A DNA stretch of 55,428 nucleotides, from positions 1 through 55,428 of the forward strand of contig CAXBPY010000016.1 in the NCBI GenBank assembly GCA_963977675.1, written 5' to 3'. Below the pieces are notes generated by a model that did no database searches, was not told where the DNA came from, and saw nothing but the letters and a program-made list of their open reading frames with translations. Positions 40,005 to 47,266 of the stretch are shown here, one piece after another. The DNA comes from CAXBPY01 sp003455275. GTDB lineage: Bacteria; Bacteroidota; Bacteroidia; Chitinophagales; UBA10324. Position 1 is the first letter of the stretch, and each line of letters begins with the position of its first letter. Both the position numbers and the translations under genes were made by a program.

Positions 40005-40781
40005 ATGAAAATAATTGACACACACACCCACATTTATCTTGAAGATTTTAAAACTGACATATCAGAGATGCTGCAGCGTGCCGAAAATGCGGGAGTGAAA
40101 TATTTTATGCTTCCGAATATTGACAGCTCTTCAATAGAAGATGTAAAAAGTCTTAATCATAAATTTCCTCAATCGTGTTTGCCCATGATGGGTTTGCATC
40201 CGTGTTCAGTCAGGGAAAATTTCTCCGATGAACTTGAAATTGCAGAGAAAGAGTTATTCGAAAATTCTGAAATAAAATATTATGGAGTGGGAGAGTGCGG
40301 ACTTGATTTTTATTGGGACAAAACTTTTATACCTCAGCAAAAGCAGGCTTTGCGTACGCAGTGCAATTGGGCAAAGCAACTTGAGCTGCCCATCATATTG
40401 CATTCGCGTGAAGCAACGGATGATTGCATTGAATTGATACGAGCAGAGCAAGACGGAAAACTTAAGGGAATTTTTCATTGCTTCGGTGGAACTTCAGAAC
40501 AGGCGCAACAAATTATTGACCTTGGATTCCTGATGGGAATCGGAGGAGTTCTTACATACAAAAAAACAGGGCTCGACACCGTGCTGAAAAATATTTCGCC
40601 GGAATATCTGGTATTGGAAACCGATGCTCCCTATCTAACTCCGGTACCGTTTCGCGGAAAAAGAAATGAGCCGGCATATATTGATTTTGTATTGACCCGT
40701 TTAAGTGAAGTTAAACAAATGAGCAAGGATGAATTAGCTGCCATCACAAGCCGCAATGCTGAAAAATTATTCCGGCTCTAA
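40005..40781 (+). CDS. tatD: TatD-family metal-dependent DNase
   Basis: From ATG 40005 the protein has 258 residues, normal for TatD. Metal ligands are visible: HxH in IDTHTHIYLEDF, GLHPCS, Glu in GVGECGLDFYW, His in LHSREATDD, His in IFHCFGGTSEQA, and Asp in ETDAPYLTPVPFRGKRNEP. It acts as a 3'-5' exonuclease on DNA. The frame extends 17 codons upstream, but those lack conservation and contain the promoter. Its TAA overlaps the stop of the convergent YdeI-like gene. Confidence 0.95.
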   Translation: MKIIDTHTHIYLEDFKTDISEMLQRAENAGVKYFMLPNIDSSSIEDVKSLNHKFPQSCLPMMGLHPCSVRENFSDELEIAEKELFENSEIKYYGVGECGLDFYWDKTFIPQQKQALRTQCNWAKQLELPIILHSREATDDCIELIRAEQDGKLKGIFHCFGGTSEQAQQIIDLGFLMGIGGVLTYKKTGLDTVLKNISPEYLVLETDAPYLTPVPFRGKRNEPAYIDFVLTRLSEVKQMSKDELAAITSRNAEKLFRL

Positions 40782-41274
40782 TCTTTCTCGCGCAGCATCA
40801 GATTGAAATTCATTTTCCGCGCAAGTGCATTCACAGCCTTTGCAATTCGCTTTGCCTTGGTTTCATCTGTTTTGGCGCTTTGAATCCATTTTGAAAAATA
40901 TTTCTGATGTGAACCGGGAAGAGATTGAAAATATTTCATTCCGGTTTCTTCTTCGGCAAGGCATTCCATGAAATCAATGTCGAGTACAATTTCATTTGGA
41001 TCTTTTTCAAATTTAAGTGTCACGGTTTCGCCTTGCCTGATTCCTGTTTTCTTTCTGATTTCTGAATTCAGTGGAAGAATAAAATTTCCCTTTCCCATAG
41101 GAAGCAGAGCAGTTTTTTCAATAGTCAAATCATTTATTTTTCCCTTGACACGAAAAGATTTTTTGTTGCCTGGCTTTAGTTTCCCTGCAATCTTAGCAGA
41201 GATTTCTACATAGGTCCAGCCGGTTTTTTCGCCCTTCTCACCAATTTTTTAGCAATCGTTTTAAATTCAATCAT
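40778..41274 (-). pseudogene. YdeI/DUF1905 family protein, split by a 1-nt frameshift
   Basis: The intact downstream piece (116 residues from 41128) carries DUF1905 (LLPMGKGNFILPLNSEIRKK, TGIRQGETVTLKF) and the YdeI tail (FQSLPGSHQKYFSKWIQSAK, ETKAKRIAKAV). Upstream in the same frame the sequence encodes GEKGEKTGWTYVEISAKIAG and KPGNKKSFRVKGKINDLTI, the rest of the domain. Its natural start, ATG at 41274 (MIEFKTIAKK), is in another frame. One extra base in the A-run (T-run 41245-41250 on plus) joins them to give a 165-residue protein. It is either a fresh pseudogene or a homopolymer sequencing error. Function in the family is unclear. Confidence 0.8.
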
Positions 41275-41333
41275 CATATTCAAAATTTCTTTTTTGGAAA
41301 TGTTTTCATGTAAAACTCATACTCAATATTTCC

Positions 41334-41354
41334 AAATCATAAATCAATAATCCT
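41334..41354. repeat. Short heptad array after the histidine kinase gene (unit AAATCAW)
   Basis: AAATCAT, AAATCAA, TAATCCT are read at 7-nt steps. It ends three bases before the kinase stop codon. AT-rich, so chance is possible. Confidence 0.4.
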
Positions 41355-41357
41355 GAT

Positions 41358-42521
41358 TTATTTTTTATTCAGAATAATTCTGAAAGTGGTTCCTTTTCCA
41401 AGAACAGATTCTTTAACAAAAATTTTTCCGTTGTGATAATTTTCAATGATCCGTTTGCTTAGAGAAAGTCCAAGGCCCCATCCGCGCTGCTTGGTGCTAA
41501 AACCCGGCGCAAACACAGTCTTAAATTTCGAAGATGGAATTCCTTTTCCGGTATCTTTTACATCTATATAGGGGTGATCTCCCTGCTGATTTATATAAAT
41601 ATCAATTCTTCCGCTGCCATCCATTGCATCCAACGCATTCTTCAAAAGATTTTCGAGCACCCAGTCAAAAAGCGGAACCGAAATGGTGGCAGTAATATTT
41701 GTTCCTTCGGGCTGATGAACAGTAAACTCAACTTTACCTGATGCACGCTGCCTGATGTAATCAACCATTGTTTCAATGACAGTTAAAAGATTTTCTTCGT
41801 TCAAAGTTGGCTGACTTCCGATTTTGCTAAAACGGTTTGTAATAGTTTCAAGCCTTTGCACATCCTTGCTTAGTTCGGGTACAATATTGTCTTTATAAGG
41901 CTGGGGCAAACTGTTTTCCAAATAATCAACCCAGGCAGTGAGTGATGATAATGGAGTACCTAATTGATGCGCTGTTTCCTTTGCCATTCCCACCCACACA
42001 CGGTTTTGTTCGGCGCGCCTTGCACTGCTCAGTGCGAAGTAGGCTATGACTATAAACACTAGTATGATGGAGGATTGTATATAAGGAAAATAAATCAGTT
42101 GCTTAAGCAGATAACTGTCATCATAATAAATGTAGTTGCGCGAGTTAGCAGAGAACACAATTGGAATAGGCTCTTTTGCTTTTTTCATTTTCACTAATTC
42201 AGCCGGAAGATAGGATTTGTCATTAACCGCAAGAGCAGAATCCAGGTTTTTGTATCCTAACACCTTTCCGGTTTCATCGGCCAGAATCAGTGGAACGGTT
42301 GCGTTCGAAGAAATGATTTCGAACATAAAACTGATATCAAGGTTGTCGCTTGCATTATTAAGTTTTTTGTAAACATTCGCAATCAACTCCACTTTTTTTC
42401 TTTCTTCAGTTGCGAGTTTGTCAGCCAGAAAATTGGAATATAAAATAGTGGCAACTACAATAAGCATGAGTGATGAAATCAAAATCACTTTCCAATATTG
42501 AGTTGCACTGTAGTTGTTCAT
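41358..42521 (-). CDS. Sensor histidine kinase, orphan
   Basis: The protein has 387 residues. Two membrane helices (about 11-30 and 149-167) flank a ~115-residue sensor domain. The phosphoacceptor is His185 in GMAKETAHQLGTPLSSL, a form common in Bacteroidota. The ATPase domain has the N box (ENLLKNALDAMDGSG), G1 (DTGKGIPSS), F box and G2 (GWGLGLSLSKRI). No response regulator gene is near. Its ATG overlaps the stop of the AsmA-like gene (ATGA), so the two are translationally coupled, suggesting a shared role at the envelope. The signal is unknown. Confidence 0.92.
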   Translation of the reverse strand: MNNYSATQYWKVILISSLMLIVVATILYSNFLADKLATEERKKVELIANVYKKLNNASDNLDISFMFEIISSNATVPLILADETGKVLGYKNLDSALAVNDKSYLPAELVKMKKAKEPIPIVFSANSRNYIYYDDSYLLKQLIYFPYIQSSIILVFIVIAYFALSSARRAEQNRVWVGMAKETAHQLGTPLSSLTAWVDYLENSLPQPYKDNIVPELSKDVQRLETITNRFSKIGSQPTLNEENLLTVIETMVDYIRQRASGKVEFTVHQPEGTNITATISVPLFDWVLENLLKNALDAMDGSGRIDIYINQQGDHPYIDVKDTGKGIPSSKFKTVFAPGFSTKQRGWGLGLSLSKRIIENYHNGKIFVKESVLGKGTTFRIILNKK

Positions 42522-45214
42522 TTCGGTTTCTTCTTCAAACTGTTTTTAAAATCTTCGAACGCCTTCTGTTGTTTCTGTTTGGTTATGGAAGTCGGTTCTT
42601 CTTCGCCTGTATCAGAACCGAAATCTATTTCTTGCAATGTGGTGGAATCGAATTGTAATTCCTCATAATGATCAGGCGCCTTCCAGTCTTTTATTTCATC
42701 CTGCTGTTGTTCCTGTTTGTTAAACTCCTGTTGCAAAATAGTTTGTAAATTTTGTTTTTCAGTTTGAACATCTTGTTTGATTTTTTCTTTCACTGATTTT
42801 TTGTCGTACTTAATAACCGGATCGCTGGCAGGTCCGGTCATTGTGATATACAAATTCATTAAACCATCGGTGCTCTGTTCAACCGCGTCAGGGTCAAAAT
42901 TATTTTTCGATTTAAATTTATTTGAAAGCAGCTGAAGCAGGTTCAATTTGATTTTATAATCAATCATATTGTTGAAAGTATGGGAACCACTGAGTTCAAG
43001 ATTGAGCGCATTTGTAAAAATGTTCATCGTCGGAATGAAAACGGTGCTGTTTCGGATTTCAATTTGATTTTTTAATTGTGAGAACCGGATGTTTTCGAGT
43101 TCTGAAATTTTGATGAATGAAGAAAGCGCTTTCATTGGTTCGAAATTATTCAATTCTCCTTTGTCAACCGTAACATCAGCCACGATCATCAGTTTACTGT
43201 AATCAAATTCTTTTTCTTTCCAGGCGGCTTTCAAAACAAAATTGGAACTAAGTGTTCCTTTAAGATTCTTGTCAGTGATTTCCTGTTGATCCCAGTTATT
43301 AAATTCATAGAATAATTGAGTGATGTCAACAGAGGTACAGGCAAAAGTTCCATCAAGTGTTACATGGTTCCAGTCAGCAAAATTCATTTGTGCATTAATT
43401 GTGGCTTTACCTTTTTCAGCATTGAGCGAAATGTTATTGAAAAAAACTGAATTGTCTTTGCACACGAGCGTTCCTCTGAAATTATTTGCATTGAATCTGT
43501 CATTATTAAACTGACCGATATTGAATTTTACAGAGCCGGATATCATTTCAAGCAAGCCAGCAACTGCATTGCTGCCGCTTTCTGTTTTTGAAGATGAAGT
43601 GACTTCGTTATTAAAATCATTCACATCGAGAGTACTGGCATTTGCAGTCAAATCAATCCCGATTTTGAAAGAAGAATTTTTATTATTCGATATGTTAAAC
43701 ACATATGGAAGAAGGTTGGTACAGGTTCCTGAAATCTGAACATCAGAATTCACAGTCTTTCCGTTCAATTGTATCACTCTTAAATCTCCATTTGAAAGAG
43801 AGAAAGAAGCATTGACTCCGGTAAGTTCTGTTCCGTTATAATTAATTTTTCCGTTTGAAAGAATTATTTCACCGCCTGATTTTATGAGTTTGAAATCAGG
43901 AGAAGAAGTAAGCTGACTCACAGGGCCGGAATAAAAACATTTATTGAGATGCAAATCGCCGCTGCAATCCTTTAGTTCCTCCAATTTAAAGAGAGGATAA
44001 ATCTCAGCGAGGTTCAAAACTGTATTTAGCTGAACATCTATGTATGGTGAAATAAAATTCCGCAGTTGCAATCCAAAATCAACCTGCTTTCCATTGATAT
44101 ATGCTACTGCATTTTTCACTGCAAGCTGACTGGTGGAAAGTTTTCTGCCGGACCCGTTTGTATAGAGCGCACTGAAATTCACGCGCTCAATTTTGGAATC
44201 AATATTTGAATTAGAAATCGTTGCACCTTTCACTTCAAAACTGAAGCTTACATCCGGATTTTTTTTTGAAGAATAGTCTCCTTTGATTCTTCCGTTGAGA
44301 AGGAGATTTCCGCTCGAAGAATATTCTTTCAGGTATTTTGAATATTGTTCAGGAAGAATTCCGGCAAATGATTCTATGCCAATTTGTTTTCCTGCAAAAG
44401 TCAGATCCATGTAGGTGGAATTTTTTTTCTGTTTCACTTTACCAGCTGAAGTGAAAGCGAAATTTTCAACCGAGGCATCCAGATCAGCGAATGAATACTC
44501 ATTGCTTTTCAAATCAATATTTAAATCTGTTTTCAAACTCACTTCCTTGTTCCGTAGATAGTCATCATCGGAAACATATAAGTGTTCACAAAGAAGAGAA
44601 GCATTCAGATTTAGTTTCAATAATTCGCTTCCAAATTTTCCACTCAGAGTTCCATCGTGAATATTGAAAACATATAACTGCTGGTCGGCATCATCCAGAA
44701 AACGGGTTTGCAAATCGCTGAACTCGATTTTATCAATGTTTACCGCAAGCGATGAATCAGATGAGCTGGAATCATTTTTAAAGATAAAATAGTTGCCTTC
44801 TCCTTTCTTGTTAATCATAATATTCAATTTCCCCTTACCCACAATAATTTTTTGAAGCGTGTAATTGCCTCGCCAGATATCCAGGATATTAAACAACAAC
44901 GAAATTTTTTCCGTCTCCAATAAGTTACTCTTGCTGCCTGTATAACTCTCGCGAATTTCAACTGCATTGAAAGTGACTGATGCATATGGGAAATTGCGGA
45001 GTACTGAAAAATCAATATCTCCGCTGACCTTGACTTCAACAGCGAGTTGCTTATTTATCTGCTTCACCACATATTGCTTAATGTCATTGCCAAAAAACAT
45101 TCCGATTGCAATGCCAAATAGAACAAGCACAAGAATCCCGATTCCGAAAATTTTAAAGAACAGTTTCAGAAATCGAAATTTTCTTTTGGGCTTTACAACT
45201 TCAGCAGACTCCAT
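42518..45214 (-). CDS. AsmA-like envelope protein
   Basis: The protein has 898 residues. A cationic N-terminus (KPKRKFRFLKLFFKIF) and one helix (about 25-45) anchor it, followed by the AsmA opening with KQLAVEVKVSGDIDFSVLRNFPYASV. A long beta-rich part follows, with the C-terminal AsmA_2-like region (IGQFNNDRFNANNFRGTLVC) around residues 570-760. AsmA-family proteins span the periplasm and are linked to lipid transport and outer-membrane assembly. The end (~800-898) is a Gln/Glu/Lys-rich coiled-coil-like tail, unusual for the family. It is the first gene of a pair with the histidine kinase. Confidence 0.85.
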   Translation of the reverse strand: MESAEVVKPKRKFRFLKLFFKIFGIGILVLVLFGIAIGMFFGNDIKQYVVKQINKQLAVEVKVSGDIDFSVLRNFPYASVTFNAVEIRESYTGSKSNLLETEKISLLFNILDIWRGNYTLQKIIVGKGKLNIMINKKGEGNYFIFKNDSSSSDSSLAVNIDKIEFSDLQTRFLDDADQQLYVFNIHDGTLSGKFGSELLKLNLNASLLCEHLYVSDDDYLRNKEVSLKTDLNIDLKSNEYSFADLDASVENFAFTSAGKVKQKKNSTYMDLTFAGKQIGIESFAGILPEQYSKYLKEYSSSGNLLLNGRIKGDYSSKKNPDVSFSFEVKGATISNSNIDSKIERVNFSALYTNGSGRKLSTSQLAVKNAVAYINGKQVDFGLQLRNFISPYIDVQLNTVLNLAEIYPLFKLEELKDCSGDLHLNKCFYSGPVSQLTSSPDFKLIKSGGEIILSNGKINYNGTELTGVNASFSLSNGDLRVIQLNGKTVNSDVQISGTCTNLLPYVFNISNNKNSSFKIGIDLTANASTLDVNDFNNEVTSSSKTESGSNAVAGLLEMISGSVKFNIGQFNNDRFNANNFRGTLVCKDNSVFFNNISLNAEKGKATINAQMNFADWNHVTLDGTFACTSVDITQLFYEFNNWDQQEITDKNLKGTLSSNFVLKAAWKEKEFDYSKLMIVADVTVDKGELNNFEPMKALSSFIKISELENIRFSQLKNQIEIRNSTVFIPTMNIFTNALNLELSGSHTFNNMIDYKIKLNLLQLLSNKFKSKNNFDPDAVEQSTDGLMNLYITMTGPASDPVIKYDKKSVKEKIKQDVQTEKQNLQTILQQEFNKQEQQQDEIKDWKAPDHYEELQFDSTTLQEIDFGSDTGEEEPTSITKQKQQKAFEDFKNSLKKKPK

Positions 45215-45293
45215 GATTCTTATGCAAAGAAGTTGAACGATTGCAATTGAAACTTATTTCAGAGTCAACTGATTTCGTGATGTTGTATAACGA

Positions 45294-45324
45294 TTTGGAA
45301 ACATAAAAGCTGCGTTTACATTTG
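45294..45324 (+). promoter_or_regulatory. Full Bacteroidota promoter for tRNA-Val (TTTG - 19 nt - TACATTTG)
   Basis: TTTG at 45294-45297 is followed after exactly 19 nt by TACATTTG at 45317-45324, matching the -33/-7 layout known for the Bacteroidota primary sigma factor. The tRNA begins 13 nt later. Confidence 0.8.
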
Positions 45325-45336
45325 CGCTCCCCTTTA

Positions 45337-45411
45337 GGGAGCTTAGCTCAGCTGGTTCAGAGCATCTGCCTTACAAGCAGAGGGTCACTGGTTCGATCCC
45401 AGTAGCTCCCA
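45337..45411 (+). tRNA. tRNA-Val (TAC)
   Basis: A 75-nt cloverleaf with acceptor arms GGGAGCT and AGCTCCC fully paired and discriminator A. The D arm is GCTC...GAGC, the anticodon stem TCTGC/GCAGA with loop CTTACAA gives anticodon TAC (Val), and the T arm is ACTGG-TTCGATC-CCAGT. The 3' CCA is not encoded. Confidence 0.97.
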
Positions 45412-45413
45412 CA

Positions 45414-45446
45414 AAAAAGCCTCAACTTTTGTTGAGGCTTTTTTAT
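45414..45446 (+). terminator. Rho-independent terminator of tRNA-Val
   Basis: AAAAAGCCTCAAC, loop TTTT, GTTGAGGCTTTTT: a perfect 13-bp stem (8 bp without the A/T ends) followed by a T-run. It starts three bases after the tRNA. The A-run on the other side lets it work in both directions. Confidence 0.92.
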
Positions 45447-45604
45447 TTATTTAATATATTAACATTTAAGTTTTTGACGAGCTTAATCGTCGTCATCAAA
45501 TATTCGATCTTAAAATATTATTCATCCTGTTCTGGTGGAGAATTTTGTTAATCAATTGACATGAATTTTTTCAAACGGGTTATTTGAAAATAAATTCTAT
45601 CCGA

Positions 45605-47176
45605 TCACACATCAAACTTAATCCCCTGTGCAAGCGGCAATGAGTTTCCGAAGTTGATGGTGTTGGTTTGACGGCGCATGTAGAGTTTCCAACTGTCGCT
45701 GCCACTTTCTCTTCCTCCGCCTGTTTCTTTTTCACCACCGAATGCTCCGCCAATTTCAGCACCGCTGGTTCCGATGTTCACATTCGCAATTCCGCAATCG
45801 CTGCCTGCAGCAGATAAATATGTTTCTGCTTCCTGCAAATTCTGTGTAAAGATTGCTGACGATAATCCTTGCGGAACATCATTCTGTAAGTGAATTGCTT
45901 CGTCCAGCGTTTTGTATTTCATCAGGTAAAGAATGGGAGCAAAAGTTTCCTGCTTCACAATCGGAAGATTTCCTTTCACTTCAACTAAGCACGGCTGCAC
46001 ATAACAGCCGCTCTCATATTTTTTTCCTTTCATCACTTCGCCGCCGAATAAAACTTTTCCGCCCTGCTCTTGCGCAATCTGAATGGCATCGGAGAACTGT
46101 CGCACTGCATCTGTATCAATCAACGGACCGACATGATTGTTTGTATCGAGCGGATCGCCGATGGTGAGTTGAGAATAAACCTGTGTGAGTTTTTCTTTCA
46201 CCTTGCTATAAATTTTTTCGTGAATGATCAATCGGCGAGTTGAAGTGCAGCGCTGACCTGCTGTTCCAACCGCACCAAATGCAACAGCACGAATTGCTAA
46301 ATCAAGATTTGCATTTTCAGAAATGATGATCGCGTTGTTGCCGCCGAGTTCAAGAATTGTTTTTCCGAAACGCTCACCCACAACTTTCGCTACATGTTTT
46401 CCCACTCGTGTAGAACCCGTTGCTGACAATAGTTGCACGCGATGGTCTTTCAGAATTTCATCACCCACTTCTTTTCCGCTTCCAATAACAAGTGTGATAA
46501 CTCCTTCCGGAATTTTATTTTCTCTTAAAACATTTTCCATCAACTGATGAACAGCCACGGCACAGATGGGAGTTTTAGAAGACGGTTTCCATAAAACCAC
46601 ATCGCCGCAAACAAGCGCAAGCATTGCGTTCCAACTCCACACGGCAACAGGGAAATTAAACGCTGTCACCACACCAACTATTCCGAGCGGATGCCACTGC
46701 TCATACATGCGGTGGCTTGGGCGCTCGCTGTGCATACTCAGTCCATATAACTGGCGAGAAAGCCCAACCGCAAAATCGCAGATGTCAATCATCTCCTGCA
46801 CTTCACCGAGACCTTCCTGCAAACTCTTTCCCATTTCATAACTCACGAGCTGACCGAGCGGCTCCTTGTATTTGCGAAGTTCATTTCCCATCTGGCGGAC
46901 AATTTCTCCGCGCTTGGGAGCAGGAATTGCGCGCCATTGTTTGAATGCGCTCTCAGCAGTTTGTAAAACTTTTTCGAGGTCTTGCTTGGTTGCCTGTTTT
47001 ACAGAACCAATCAGTTGTCCATCAACGGGAGAATATGAATTCAGAATTTCTCCCTTGGTGTTGAACCATTCAAGGCCAGTGCATGCGCCGGAAGAAACTT
47101 GTTTAAGTTTTAGTGCTTTAAGAAAAGCGTGAGTGTTTTTTGATTTCGATTTTGGTTTTGCAGGTGCGTCTATCAT
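45605..47176 (-). CDS. Aldehyde dehydrogenase, ALDH7-like (aminoadipate semialdehyde type)
   Basis: The protein has 523 residues. The catalytic Cys310 is in TAGQRCTSTRR, the general-base Glu in TILELGGNNAII, and the NAD region shows TAFNFPVAVWSWNAM and SATGSTRVGKHVAK. EWFNTKGEILNSYSPVDG near the N-terminus and VNIGTSGAEIGGAFGGEKET near the C-terminus are characteristic of the ALDH7 (antiquitin/AmaB) group, which oxidises alpha-aminoadipic semialdehyde in lysine breakdown. Substrate assignment is from family resemblance only. The first ~18 residues are Lys/Ser-rich and unaligned. No other lysine gene is nearby. It runs in the same direction as the TMTC-like gene with a 90-nt gap. Confidence 0.9.
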   Translation of the reverse strand: MIDAPAKPKSKSKNTHAFLKALKLKQVSSGACTGLEWFNTKGEILNSYSPVDGQLIGSVKQATKQDLEKVLQTAESAFKQWRAIPAPKRGEIVRQMGNELRKYKEPLGQLVSYEMGKSLQEGLGEVQEMIDICDFAVGLSRQLYGLSMHSERPSHRMYEQWHPLGIVGVVTAFNFPVAVWSWNAMLALVCGDVVLWKPSSKTPICAVAVHQLMENVLRENKIPEGVITLVIGSGKEVGDEILKDHRVQLLSATGSTRVGKHVAKVVGERFGKTILELGGNNAIIISENANLDLAIRAVAFGAVGTAGQRCTSTRRLIIHEKIYSKVKEKLTQVYSQLTIGDPLDTNNHVGPLIDTDAVRQFSDAIQIAQEQGGKVLFGGEVMKGKKYESGCYVQPCLVEVKGNLPIVKQETFAPILYLMKYKTLDEAIHLQNDVPQGLSSAIFTQNLQEAETYLSAAGSDCGIANVNIGTSGAEIGGAFGGEKETGGGRESGSDSWKLYMRRQTNTINFGNSLPLAQGIKFDV

Positions 47177-47266
47177 TGATAAAAAATTTTAAAGTTTATC
47201 CCGTAGAATTTCGGGGCGGTAAAAATATGAGAATAGAAATAAGAGCGAATTGGTTCAGTTAACATG

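Noticed and set aside
39864..40031. 56-codon N-terminal extension of the sugar transporter
   Set aside because: Polar, not family-like, and it overlaps the divergent tatD promoter region; the internal ATG at 39863 fits the transporter length.
45476..45495. GACGA/TCGTC hairpin downstream of tRNA-Val
   Set aside because: Five-base stem with no T-run, after an already strong terminator.
45853..47132. Long plus-strand frames opposite the aldehyde dehydrogenase gene
   Set aside because: Shadows of a strongly coded gene; no ribosome-binding or promoter signal and no recognisable domain.
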